From: Valencia hispanica
Lineage: Eukaryota > Chordata > Actinopteri > Cyprinodontiformes > Valenciidae
Length of the DNA stretch: 64,000 bases
Direction of reading: 5' to 3'
Assembly (NCBI GenBank): GCA_963556495.2
Contig: OY747710.1
Location: 3,792,001 to 3,856,000 of the forward strand
The position numbers were made by a program, and so were the translations under genes. Below are positions 35,360 to 46,194 of the stretch, one piece after another. Every line of letters starts with the position of its first letter. Position 1 is the first letter of the stretch. Below the pieces are notes generated by a model that had not been told where the DNA came from, searched no databases, and saw nothing but the letters and a program-made list of their open reading frames with translations.

Positions 35360-35762
35360 AGATCAAGTGAAGACCAGCACTGGATACATGTGTTCTTTCT
35401 GTGTCTCTGCTCTGTCTTCTCAAACCCCCAGACGGTCGTGGCAGATGGCCGCTCGTACTGAGCCAGGTTCTGGTGGAGGTTCTGGTGGAGGTTTCTTCCT
35501 TTTAAAGGGGAGTTTTTCCTCCTACTGTTGCTACATGCTTGCTCAGTATTGAGGGATTGCTGTGGTTGGAGTCTGCATCAACGGGGCGCAACTATCAGTC
35601 AATGACTCCATGCAATCTGAGGGATTCCTTACATAGAAAACTAGCTAAACCTTTAAACTGATTGGAATGACTGCATTGAAATGACGTTTCCTGTAAAGTG
35701 CCTTGAGATGACATCTGTGGTGAATCTGCGCTATATAAATAAACTAAATTGAAATAAACTGC
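35360..35762 (+). repeat. Repeat family R4 (LINE-derived), copy 1
   Basis: 'tcaaacccccagacggtcgt', 'ggtttcttccttttaaaggg', 'ttgctgtggttgg' and the end 'gcgctatataaataaa' with a TTGAA-type tail match the reverse complement of 37,617-38,070 in order. This is a very common fish repeat of retroposon type. Confidence 0.8.
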
Positions 35763-36806
35763 AAAGGATACATGACAAATTAACTTTCTGCATGTTGGAG
35801 TTCTTTAAGACTCATTTAGCTCCAATAAGAAGGCAAGGGCATTTAATTTGTACAGCACACTTTCAACAACATTTCTTTCTGTGAAAGAATGAACAACATT
35901 TTCAGTCCCATATCCTGCATGGTGACAGGATACTGCAGCATCTCCTATCAGAGGCTGACTGAGCTGCAGTGATGGCTGCCACACATGGACAAGACTTCAG
36001 ACATGCAAAGTTGTAAAATGCATCACATGCTGAGGATGGATCAAAAATTAATCACCCAGCAGCCCTGGGGCTGTACGCTCTGCTTCCACACAACACATCT
36101 TCTCCTGCAAAGCCCAGCTACCACCACAGGGTCCACCAACAGCAAACAGAGGCCACCGAAAGAACTGCTCATCACTCGCTCTCCATCTTATCCTCCCCGC
36201 TGGGTTTCCACAAGGTCATTTAGGCGCATGACGCAGGACACCTCCAAGGAGGCACATCTAAAACAAACCTTATGATGCACCGCAGATAATCCAACAGATG
36301 ATCAGGGACACCGTGGATATTTGATCTGAGAGGAAGGTGAACATGAGGCGGAATTCACAACCGTGCATTGGCAGGAGGAGAGGAGGAGAGGCAAGGGCAA
36401 ACCAGCGCTAATCAACAAACACTGCTTTATTCGTGTAGCTGAGGGTGCGCGCTGTTTAAGAGGACTAAACGGAACACAGTGTAGCCTCCGAGCCATCTTC
36501 CTCTGCGCCGGGTTGGTTTCTTAGCGCAAGGAAGCTCTCTGCAGGATCCAGAACAGAGCGCATCTAAATGCACCCAGAAACACCTCCTGCACCATTTCAT
36601 CCCTTTTCAAGCCAATTAGCAGTAATCTATGTTAATTTATCCCTTATTAGGAACTATTATCATTTATCCGTTTTGGGGTTATTGAAGCACGGTTCACTGA
36701 TAAGAGGAGGTAGTCATGAACGCGCGCATTTTGGCTATGGAATTGTCACAGAACTGAATATGAACGGATGCGGGGAATTGTCAAACAATGGATTAAATCA
36801 TCTTAC
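35763..36806. other. No gene recognised; just inside intron 1
   Basis: GC content rises toward the promoter candidate. Short ORFs have no recognisable domain. Confidence 0.35.
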
Positions 36807-36947
36807 CTTTGGGAGCGAGAAGGTCAGCGCATTTTAGGGTGACAGGGGTAATATCGGCGCAGGGAGTCACCCGGATGGATCCTTCAGCAGAAAGAGGCTC
36901 CTGTGCGCTCCTGTGATGGTTACTGACGTAGTGACAGGAGAGCTGCG
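36807..36947 (-). other. sv2a: Candidate sv2a non-coding first exon
   Basis: On the minus strand a GC-rich stretch ends in 'ctcgctcccaaag|gtaagatg', a near-consensus splice donor (plus-strand 36,805-36,806). No ORF starts in it. Position, strand and the acceptor at 15,379 make it a plausible leader exon for sv2a, whose mammalian gene also has a non-coding first exon. The transcription start is not defined. Confidence 0.45.
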
Positions 36948-36975
36948 CACTCCGCCCCCTTCCGCCCCCTTCCCT
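36920..36975 (-). promoter_or_regulatory. sv2a: Candidate sv2a promoter: two GC boxes and a CRE-like site
   Basis: Tandem 'tccgccccct' at 36,951-36,970 are Sp1-type GC boxes on the minus strand. TGACGTA at 36,924-36,930 is a CRE-like site. No TATA box is evident. The sites lie just upstream of the proposed leader exon. Confidence 0.4.
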
Positions 36976-37616
36976 TTCTACTACACAGCATCCATCCTGG
37001 CTGCATCCATGGAGATACCTCCCCCTCCCCTCCTCTCCTTCTGCTCACTCCCATCCTTCTCCCAGCGCACAACAAGACACCAGAAACAAGAAGCGGGCCT
37101 GGATGCGTAAACGGATTCTTTTCCAGCCTGATTGGTTCAAGAGTCCAGCTCGCTAACATTTACAGACACACACACACACACAAAAAGTCCATGCTTCAGC
37201 TGTAAATGTTTGGTGATGCGAGCTGAGCGAGGCTCCCCTGGCACGTGTCTAGGCTCGTGCCTATAATTGGCTCTGTTAGAGATGAAGGAGGCCCCTGGTG
37301 GAAAATGGAATATGAAAGCCTATTAATTTTATAAGGAGGTGATGAAAAAGCTACAGCTGCAGCGCCAGATATCCTCACTCCATAATTCCTGATCACGCAC
37401 TGATGTCTGAATCAACATCCAACAGCAATATCAAAATTAGGACATTTTATTAACATGGTATTTTATGTAGGCCTATTTATTCATTTATTTATTATGAGGT
37501 GCCCTTTGTAAAGTTACGCATCAAATATTAACAGCAATATATTTGGTTATTTAGCCTTTCATAGGAGAAAAACTTATATTTTCACCTTGTTATTCATGTA
37601 TTTATAAATGTTGCAT

Positions 37617-38377
37617 TTAATTCAATTCAATTCAGTTTATTTATATAGCGCCAATTCACAACAGATGTCATCTCAAGGCACTTAACAAGAAGTCATTTCA
37701 ACACATTTATACAAACATTCCAATCAGTTAAAAAGTTTCCTATTTAAGGAATCCCAGCAGATTGCGTCAGTCATTGGCGTGAGGTTGGGCCCCGTTGATG
37801 CAGACTTTCCAACCACAGCAATCCTTCAGCAATCCCTCATTCTGAGCAAGCATGTAGCGACGGTGGAGAGGAACAACTCCCCTTTAACAGGAAGAAACCT
37901 CCAACAGAACCAGGCTCAGTAGGAGCGGCCATCTGCCACGACCGTCTGGGGGTTTGAGAAGACAGAGCAGAAACACAGAAGGAACAGAAGATCTGATATA
38001 AGAGAACTTTGTATGTTACAGAAAGTAAAAAGTTGATAACATGACATGGAGGATGTTCAGTTACTGGGAGGATCATCCCAGTCGATGCCCCCCGTCCAAC
38101 AGGGCATTGCAGCCAAGCAGGATACCAGACCAGGTATATCTTCTATGGAGAGAAAAACACTGAGAGAAAACAAAGTTAACAGTCGAAATAACAGAATGTA
38201 CTGTAATACAACTGGAGAGTAGTAGGAGAAAAGGAAGTAGCAGAGTGAAGAAAGGTGATAAGTCTGTCCTCCAGCAGTCTAAGCCTATAGCAGCATAACT
38301 ACAGAGATAGCTCAGGATGACCTTAGCCACTCTAACTATAAGCTTTATCAAAAAGGAAAGTTTTAAGCCTGGCCTTA
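37617..38377 (-). repeat. Repeat family R4 inserted in the fold-back element
   Basis: Read on the minus strand it is 5'-truncated and ends in a TTGAA-type tail at 37,617, as expected for retroposition. Removing it joins 'atgttgcattt' to 'actaactaaat', restoring the symmetry seen in the right arm ('atgttacatttactaac'). Confidence 0.8.
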
Positions 38378-39054
38378 AAAAAAAAATTACTAACTAAATA
38401 TTTAGATAGCAAGCTAAATATTAAATTTAAAGTAAAATGTTTATTTTACTAACTAAATATTTATTTTCAAAACTAAACATTTAATTTACAAACTAAACAT
38501 TGAGTGTAAAAAAATTATATTTAGGTCGGACCTAAATATTTATTTTCCAAACTTAGCTCTAAACTAAATATTTAGCTTGCTAACTAAATATTTAGCTAAA
38601 AAGTTAAATATTTAGCTTGTTAACTAAATATTTAGCTAACACGTTAAATATTTAGCACCAAACTAAATATTTATTTTGGACTTAAATATTTAGTTTCTAA
38701 ATTAAATATTTAGTTTGGAGCTAAATATTTTGCTTTTAAACTAAATGTATAATTTAGAGACTAAATATTTAGTTAGCGAGTTAAATATTTAGTTTAGAGC
38801 TAATATTTAGTTTGTAAAATAAATATTTAGTTTTCAAAATAAATATTTAGGTCAGACCTAAATATTAAATACTTAAAACTAAATATTTATTGTGCAAATT
38901 AAATATTTAGTATTGAAAATAAATATTTAGTTTGTAAAATAAACATTTAACTTTAAATGTATTATTTAGTTTTGAAAATAAATATTTAGTTTGCAAAATA
39001 AACATTTAACTTTAAATGAAATATTTAGCTTGCTATCTAAATATTTAGTTAGTA
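38378..39054. repeat. Palindromic tandem array, about 21-bp units
   Basis: About 30 units built around CTAAATATTTAG, itself a palindrome, separated by variable 8-10 bp linkers such as 'cttgctaa', 'tttgtaaa' and 'gttagcga'. Composition is about 75-80% A+T by eye. There is no ORF. The left half is an inverted copy of the right half. Confidence 0.9.
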
Positions 39055-39201
39055 AATGTAACATTTATAAATACATGAATAACAAGATGAAAATATACTT
39101 TGGAATAATTAACCCCATTTTTTTTCTCCTATGAAAGGCAAAATAACCAAATATATAGCTGTTAATATTGGACTGCGTAACTTTACAAACGGCACCCCAT
39201 A

Positions 39202-39449
39202 ATTTATTTTGTATTTACATGTTTGTACATTCTTAATATAAATACAATATGAACAGTACTTTCGAATGGGATGTATTTATTTGCTTAATAATAAATAATT
39301 CTTAATATAAAGAATAAATATCACCCTTGAATAGGATATTTAAATATCATTGATTTATTTATTGTTGTTTATTTAAATTATTAATATAAACAAAAATACA
39401 TATTACCTTGGGAAAAGATATTTACATTTTAAAATTTTGATTATTTATT
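39202..39449. other. AT-rich spacer
   Basis: A+T-rich 'aatataaa'-type sequence with no feature. Confidence 0.35.
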
Positions 39450-39775
39450 AATTAAAGGTCAAAGGTCAAATTTATTTCTTTAGCACATTTCCGGCAGCGC
39501 AAACTGCCCCAAAGTGCTGAACAAAACACAAACATAGCAATGAAAAAGAAATGACGTGCAGATAAATAACAGTATTAAAAGACAACAGTAGAATTAAAAA
39601 AAATAAAAATTAAAAACAACTGTTAAAAATGCTCAAGTCAGCCTGTGTTAAAGGCCAAGTCGAAAAAGTGCGTCTTGAGTAGTGATTTAAAATGTTCCAA
39701 ACTCTGGCTGGCCATGATGCGGGTGGAAGAGCTTTCCACAGCCTGGGACCAGCCACCGAGAAGGCTCTAATTTAT
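39450..39775 (-). mobile_element. LINE 3' fragment (minus strand)
   Basis: The reverse complement reads 'agccttctcggtggctggtc', 'aggctgtggaaagctcttcc' and 'agacgcactttttcgacttg'. These encode the R.FSVAGPRLWKALP type C-terminus of a fish LINE, followed by its 3'UTR with 'cactttggggcagtttg'. Confidence 0.55.
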
Positions 39776-40387
39776 TTATTCATTTCTTGCTTTAAAAAAT
39801 ACATACATCAATACAGGAAAATCTAGGGCAATACAGAGGTAGTTAACGGTTATTTTGCCTTTATCAAGAAAAAGAAAAATGCACTGGCAAAAAATAAATA
39901 AATAACACGTTGACTTAAAGATACATAAGAATATGTGTGTAAAAAATAAAAATAAAAACTTTAAAAGGAAATACGCTGGCTGCCCGGTCCAGTCTCAAGT
40001 CAGTGATACACAAATGTTTTAGATGATGACTATGGAAAACAAAAATAAAATGACTAAACAAAAACACTGCCAACTAATATAATACAGCAAACAGTACGAG
40101 CCGTTGCAAAGAGCCTCTTCACAAGCTACACACCATTTCCCATAGCCAGCCTGAGCAGAACAAAGGTTGGCGGTTCTGGTTCTGGTGCTGCTTCTGCTGG
40201 TGATAAAATCAGCACTAATCAATAGAGATGACCCAAACAGACAAGAACCGCTGGAAGCTTCATCTGATCTGATCCGATCTGCTCCTGGTGACGACGAAGG
40301 ACATCTGGGGTGTGAATTCACGAGCTGTCAACGCGCTAATGAAGCTGATAAACCTGCAGGATATGCCCTGATTAATATTTTATACAA
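39776..40387. other. No gene recognised
   Basis: ORFs of 100-141 codons on opposite strands at 40.0-40.6 kb overlap each other and partly a repeat. They show no domain. Confidence 0.35.
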
Positions 40388-41030
40388 AGTAACTAAATGC
40401 ACATGTTCAGATCATCACCATCTGCACTTCAAATCTATTGTGTATTTTCTATTGAATTCTAAGCGCATATTTGTTGTTTTCCTTCAGCACACCGAAGAAC
40501 TACTGAGGCTTTTGGAGCCAGTCGCTCCCAAGAGCCCGGTGTCGTGCCAACCACCGGCGCATGCTGCTGGATTCCCTCCCGCTGAACAATAGCTTGTGAG
40601 TCAAGAAACTCCTCATTCAGAGAGTCTTGCCCACTTCTGATCACTTCCTGATTTCAAAACTTTGGCAGAAGTGGCGCTTAACTCCAGTCTCCTGTGTGGC
40701 AGCGGAGCGCGTATTGAGCCTCCAGAAAATAATCTAAACCCCCATGAGAAGTCATCTGTCCAATCCAAAACCTCATGAAAAAAACCTCTACAGCAATCCC
40801 ACTATTTGATTACGCAGTGGGTGTGAATTTCAGTTCCATGCAGAGCAGGAGGAAGCTGTGAGACTGTGCGTTCAGGCCACAGCAGGTGAACTGTTCATAT
40901 TTTAAGTGCAATCCTTTAATTTTATTTCTATATATGTAGTTCTCTGTTCAGCTTGTTCGAATTGGATATTATTTAAAATGAATAAAAACAGAGACACCAT
41001 CGAATATGCAATAATAAAAGAAAACTGACA
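40388..41030 (+). repeat. Repeat family R1, copy C
   Basis: In order it holds 'gcatgctgctggattccctc', 'atagcttgtgagtcaagaaa', 'ttcagagagtctt', 'cttaactccagtctcc.tgtg', 'taaacccccatgagaagtca', 'gagcaggaggaagctgtgag' and 'agtgcaatcctttaat', matching copy D across about 600 bp. Confidence 0.8.
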
Positions 41031-42064
41031 AATGGACAACAAAAATGACTGAATGTTTGAATCTGTCTTTGTCAGTTTACAAATTAAATCATTTAGAAAA
41101 AAATAATGATCTGCAACATTCCAGTTTGACAAAACAGCAAAAGCAGAACAAATGTGTAAACAATTATTTACAGCACGGTATGTGTTTCATTTTATTACCC
41201 GTTGATTTAAAGTAAAGTAAATGTTTTATAAAACACTTTAAAATATCTTATTTTTTGAAAGCTGGCATAATATTTGGCTCCTAAATATGGTAACTGGGCC
41301 TAAAGTTTGGCTGCTGAACATCAACGCTTCAGTCTTCTGGTTCATTGTCATGGAGTCTGACTCTGTTTTACAGTAGCTTCCTGGTTAGCTGCCCCTTTCA
41401 GGCTCACCATCAGGTCTCTCTCAGAAACAGATGATTTTCCTGCGCAAAGTAACCCAATCAGGAGCAGTTTAACAATGACAGCTTCCGGATCAGCTCTTGT
41501 ATGCAGCTGTAAGTGCCATGATGAATCACTGCAGGAAGCAGCAGCTCTTCATCGTTCTGCTGCAGAGGACGGACGGAGAGTGGTCTTCATTCACTCTGAT
41601 GTTTTCTTCTTCTTAGGAGGTTCTGACACACCTCTTGTTGTTTGGAGTGAAGAATTGTCTCATGTTTGAGAACCTCAACTGCTTTGAATTTACCTTGAGT
41701 TTGTATTTTGTCGCCATCTAGTGGTCGCATTGGATAAAATATTAATTGGTTGGAGTCGGCATGGGATCAGATTTAATCTCTGCCTTTTTCCCACCCTTCA
41801 GGCATCTAATCCGATTAAAAACGTGAAGACGTCTTTCTTTCCCCTTAAACGTATGATTGTTTTTTTAAGGCATTTTTATGAATACACAGAGGAATATGAT
41901 GTCTGAACACTTCATCTTATTCAGACACCGTCATCAACGAGATCATACAGTATTAAAGTCCTTTTGGGTCTGTCTCACAAGAGAGGATGTTGGATTATAT
42001 GGAAGCATCTGCAAACACGTGTCATCAAATTTATTCACAAAAGTGCCAACAGACTTTAGGAACT
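41031..42064. other. No gene recognised
   Basis: Intergenic DNA between the sv2a promoter side and the RING gene. Small ORFs without domains. Confidence 0.35.
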
Positions 42065-42313
42065 ATGAGGAACTGATCTACCAAAATTGAAAATAAAAAT
42101 GTTGAAATACAATTGGAATTAAATGAATGTTTGAATAAATAAAAACATTTGGGAAAAGGCAAATAAAAATGTAAATAAATGCACAAATAGATAAATAAAT
42201 AGACGTGAAAATGATATTGGAAGTAAATAAATGTATGAGGGAATAAGTTAAGAAAATGTATTTCCACATGTATTTACTTAATTATTTTCAATTTTGGCAT
42301 GATCAGTCCTCCA
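42065..42313. mobile_element. Miniature inverted-repeat element
   Basis: The left end 'gaggaactgatctaccaaaa' with 'ttgaaaataa' and the right end 'attttcaattttggcatgat' with 'cagtcctcc' are inverted over about 33 bp. The 180-bp interior is A-rich (AAATAAAT units), so the Phe/Tyr-rich ORFs across it are spurious. Confidence 0.75.
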
Positions 42314-43192
42314 AATGGACAATCTCGTTTCTTTATATTTTTGCTTCCAGAAAGTCAGACTTCCTTGTAATTTTCTGAAGTTGTTCTGATATTCTAAAAT
42401 GTTTCCCTAATTTTGTGTCCAGTTTGTGTGGCTTCCTCCCTGTTTTATAGATTATAGTTTTATAGATTAAACAATGAGGAAAGGCTATAGCTTCAGCAGA
42501 TGCAAGAAACAGGAAAAACCCAGCAGAGAAAATTTGAGATGCATCTTCCTTCAGCTGATCATATCTGCCATATTTTCAGATTACATCTCTTTGTGAATCA
42601 ACTTATTGATGCATACATACCACATGCATATATATCTAAATATTATTAGTAGATAAAAGTAAAACATTTTTTTTAAAGGGTTGCATGTTTGGAAGCAGAG
42701 GAATAGAATAGAAATCAGATCTTTTTAGATTCACTTTCATTGTAACAAGAGAAGAAACTCCACAGTTTGACAAAAATGTTCTGAAAAATGAGATTTTTTT
42801 TTCCTCCTTAGGTGAATAAAGTGAGGATAATGAGAGTCGTTGTGCATTTCATGGGCTTCCTGTTGCTCTTTCAGCTCATTGGTAAGAGACGTGTGATGCA
42901 AGCGAAGCGCCTCAGTTTCGCCTCCTCCCCCTGCTGTTGCTGAGGAAGAGGAGGAGGAGGAAGACGCCAGAAGAAAGCGTGCAGAGGCGACCAGAGGTTC
43001 CGAATGAAAGCGGCGCTTTGTGTTCTTCTCTTTAAATACCAGCAGATGATGATGGTGATGATGATGATGATGATGATGAGCGCACACCCCTCTCTGTAAA
43101 AACATCAGGGAGGAAGAGGAGGCTCCTCAGGAAGGTGGGGGCAGCACTGCGCGTCCTCATTTAAAGCGCCTCGGCGGCGTTTCTTCTCCAAC
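42314..43192. other. 5' flank of the RING gene
   Basis: Purine-rich GAG repeats lie at 42,940-42,965 and a GAT/ATG trinucleotide run at 43,044-43,080 (His-coding on the minus strand). GC and CpG content rises toward 43.2 kb, as expected for a promoter. Exact start unknown. Confidence 0.45.
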
Positions 43193-43240
43193 ATGACGCT
43201 CGTCAGAAAGCAGCTCGCCGGATTCTGGATGTTACCATGA
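43193..43240 (+). promoter_or_regulatory. Upstream ORF ending on the RING gene start codon
   Basis: An ATG at 43,193 opens 15 codons that end in TGA at 43,238-43,240. The main ATG is at 43,237-43,239, so stop and start overlap as ATGA. Such an arrangement usually lowers main-frame translation or works by termination-reinitiation. Its presence in the mRNA depends on the transcription start, which is not known. Confidence 0.5.
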
Positions 43241-43319
43241 GAGGAACCGGCATGGATCTGCTCTGGAGGATCCTCGCAGCGCTCAGCTTCGACTGCTTCA
43301 AAGACTCCTCTTCATCAAG
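43237..43319 (+). CDS. RING-finger protein, exon 1 (28 residues)
   Basis: The ATG lies in 'gttaccatgag'. The exon encodes MRGTGMDLLWRILAALSF and continues to SSSSR. It ends at 'tcaag|gtgagc', a consensus donor, after two bases of an Arg codon (phase 2). Joining to the acceptor at 45,854 restores AG+G and an open frame, which is the main reason for pairing these exons. The second Met (residue 6) is an alternative start. The Leu/Ile/Trp-rich segment is too short and charged to call a signal peptide or membrane anchor. Confidence 0.7.
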
Positions 43320-45854
43320 GTGAGCCCCCAACCCATCATCATCATCGGTCCACCTGATCCCCCCCCCCCCCCCCCCTTTGGATTCAGGCTGAAATTGCTG
43401 GAATCTTCCTGCAGCTGGTGGGCGTTTGTCATATTTTAGTTTGACCTAAACATTCATATTCATCTCTGCCTGCTCCATTTTTAAATCACCATCAGATAAT
43501 CCTTATTGCGTAACCCTCCCTGCCACAAGCAAAGAGCTTTGATTTATTTATTTTTTTTTTTTCTCCCTGCTTTAATAATTTGTATTTAATCATTTAAATG
43601 TCAGCACAGGATGTGGAAAGTGATTCACTTGTTTAACGCAGAGGAAATGTGCCCCTTGGCGACAACAGGTTTCCCAAGTCGGTGCATCTCCTCATGTTCT
43701 CCAGCTTTCCGTCATGGAGCCAGCTTCTGTCTTTAAATTCAATCTTCAGTTATCGTCTGCATCCTGCAGAAATCCACCCCAGGAATGTTCACGTTTCGTT
43801 TTCCTGCACAGAAAGGGAAAAAAAGAAAACCGACCCAGAACACCGAGTTGGTTCTGCAGCTCATTCTTCTCTAACAGGTAGCAGCTGCTGCAGTTTCTTT
43901 CCAATGAAGAAACATCCACTCCCATGTCTAAACGCTGTCCGTTTACTGTTGTGCAACCTGCCTTAAACTCCACCCTGACTGGGATCATTTCAGGTCTGAC
44001 CAGTTAGGTTTCCACCTCCAGAGCCAATCTGTGCACACAAGCACCAAATCTATTTGTAGACAAAGATGGATCACGTTTAGCACATGGTTATCTTTAGAGC
44101 TCTAGCATCTGCAGATTGACTCTGATTCGTGAATAAAAAACAAACAAACAATGTCTTCTTATGAAAGATGACATCAAACAACACATCAGAGGCATTTAAA
44201 TATCAGAAGACACATTAAGCTTGGATCAGGGATTCTGATATTATTGATAATATTTTACATCTTGCAGATTTATCATTTGACGCGCTCTTGTCATACAGAG
44301 ATTTTGTTCTAATCCACCCCATGAAGGCGACAAGTCTCTTAGGGAGCAGCAGCTTCTTTAAACGACCCCAAATTTTAAATCGAGACATGAAAAATGATCC
44401 TAATTTGGATAAAATTAGCTCATGCATCAATACATCTCTTGATAAAATCAGAATTATGTTCTTGCTCCTGGGGTTTGCCTTTGTTTACATCATCAGGAAA
44501 TCAAAGTGCTAATGTAACCTGTTGGTCTGGAAAATGACAAATGTGTCACAGCTGAATCTGTTTCCGTCTCATCTAAAAGCTTCACAGATGTTCGCTATCA
44601 AGCTCTACTTTTTGACTGAAAACCTGCCTTCGTAATGAAAATGTTTTTTAAGGATCATATATTCCTACTTTATATGTATTTTCTTTAAATTTGGCAAACA
44701 TTTTAAAATTTTAGCTAGAAAAAAATCTTTCTAAAATATTCTCATTTATATCCAGTGATAGACCTCATCACCACACCAAGGTTTCTGACACGACCTCTAC
44801 TTTTTTGTTTTTTAATCATTAGGGTTAGCTAACTGCTGCTTCTCTAACCCAAGATAATGAAATTCTGGCCCAACCTCTTGATATTACGTCAAAAAACCCA
44901 CTCAATGACTGTAAAAGACTACAGTCCTGTGATGGCACAGAAATCTAAAGTTGTCATTAGCATATCATATGAAATAAAAGTGGCCCGACATTGGAGCCTT
45001 GAGTAACTCCATATGTGATTGTTTATCCAAATTTATAATCGGTAAAGAAAACAAAATTGACTACTTTGTCCAAATATTAAGATTTAAACGTTAACCATAC
45101 CCAATAATGGAAATGAAACTAAAAACATTGCAACAAAATTTGAAAAACAAATAAAGAGGCTATAATTTAGATGGGTTTAAATGCTAAAGAATAAAACAAA
45201 TGCATAAAGGGGTTCGGCAACGAAGTGTTGGTGTTCGTCAGTTTTCTTTCGTTCCAACATTTTAGCTTAAAACGTAGGATATATTTAGCAAACTAAATAT
45301 TCAGTTTGGAAGTATGACATTTATATAAATGAATAAAGTGGATGCAAATATGATTTTTTTTCTTATGACAGGCAAAATAGTCCCAATAATTGCTGTTAAT
45401 TCTTGACAAACTTTACAAACTGCATTTCATATAGGTGAGCAGGAAGCCAAGAAAGGGCTGGATTTAACCTCACTTCAGATCTGGATCAAATCTGTAAATG
45501 GGGCATATGTCTCGTCAGCTGGAATAAACCAGCTCTGAAAACTTCTTATTTGTTCACCAAATGGTAAAAATTACCTCTGAGATCACAGCTGTGGGTAAAG
45601 AGATGGTGAATAAGCTTTTCAAACTCATAACTGCAGTTTTATTTATTCAGATAAAGAAGTTTTATAGCAATTCATGATTGGAAGTTAAGAGCCAACGATG
45701 ACTTTCTAGAAAGCTGTTGCTTATCGATGCTTGTTCTGAGGGAAGAAAAGTTGAAATAACGAAATAAAGCGGGGATATTTAGAGGGATGGGTATGGGGTC
45801 TGAGAACGCACCCCTGAGGGACTCCGTGTGTTAATCGTTCCCGTCTCTCCCCAG
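43320..45854 (+). other. Intron of the RING gene
   Basis: GT...AG intron of 2.5 kb. It has a poly-C run of about 17 at 43,361-43,377 near the donor, and a fold-back-family fragment at 45,262-45,432. It ends in the pyrimidine-rich acceptor 'cgttcccgtctctccccag'. Confidence 0.65.
45262..45432. mobile_element. Fold-back family, truncated copy
   Basis: 'tttagcaaactaaatattca', 'gacatttatataaatgaata', 'cttatgacaggcaaaatag' and 'acaaactttacaaactgcat' match the last array unit and the right arm at 39,030-39,195. The left arm is absent. Confidence 0.65.
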
Positions 45855-46194
45855 GTCTCCCACTAAGCTCAGCTCCAGCCAGGCCGGCAGCTTGGAGAGC
45901 AGCTCCCTGACTGGTTCCCTGTCGCTGGGTCCCGACCTGCCGCACTGTCAGTGCTGCATCACCTACGAGGTGCGCCTCAAGCGCCTCTCCTGCGGACACC
46001 TCTACTGCAGCCCCTGCTGCGACCAGATCGTCAACATGGCCTTTGAGGACATCGAGGGTCTGTCCGAGTACCCCTGCCCGATGTGCAAGTCCATCCGGCA
46101 GCTGGGAGGCCTGGGCCCATCCTCCTCGGGGTACTTCTACGGGCCCTGCGGGATCCTGCAACAGCAGCAGCTGAGCGGGAGTCGGTGGGGGTGA
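45855..46194 (+). CDS. RING-finger protein, exon 2 (zinc-binding domain and C-terminus)
   Basis: This exon completes a 140-residue protein. After a Ser-rich stretch (SSSQAGSLESSS) comes a C3HC4 RING: CQCC, eleven residues, CGHLYCSPC, then CPMC, with spacing C-x2-C-x11-C-x-H-x2-C-x2-C-x20-C-x2-C. All eight zinc ligands are present. RING domains usually bind an E2 enzyme and act in ubiquitin transfer. No other domain or membrane segment was seen. The tail is Gly/Ser/Gln-rich and ends GSRWG at a TGA (46,192-46,194). The exon is much richer in G+C than its flanks. I do not recognise the family member. The gene lies between sv2a and mtmr11, convergent with the latter. Confidence 0.82.

Larger units (their letters stand above)
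15381..36806 (-). other. sv2a: Probable sv2a intron 1 (repeat-filled)
   Basis: It spans from the acceptor at 15,379 to the donor of the proposed non-coding first exon at 36,807. The length (about 21 kb) is inflated by transposons listed separately. No other host exon was recognised inside. The interval depends on the first-exon assignment being right. Confidence 0.4.
37493..39201. mobile_element. Large fold-back element with internal AAATATTT tandem array
   Basis: The left arm (37,493-37,616) and right arm (39,055-39,201) are inverted copies: 'tatgaggtgcc.tttgtaaa', 'ttacgca', 'aatattaacagc', 'atatatttggttatt', 'gcctttcataggagaaaaa' and 'cttgttattcatgtattta'. The pairing runs on into the array: 'actaactaaatatttagata' and 'gcaagctaaatatt' at 38,384 recur inverted at 39,030-39,050. 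The motif aggtc(g/a)gacc occurs symmetrically near 38,524 and 38,858. The whole would form a hairpin with arms of about 470 bp. An R4 insertion splits the left arm. Confidence 0.85.

Noticed and set aside
42737..43105. 122-codon minus-strand ORF with a poly-His run and poly-Ser.
   Set aside because: The His and Ser runs come from GAT/GAG trinucleotide repeats in the RING gene 5' flank. No domain and no splice evidence.
45721..46161. 146-codon minus-strand ORF.
   Set aside because: Antisense shadow of the GC-rich RING exon. The plus strand has all eight zinc ligands and matching splice phases.
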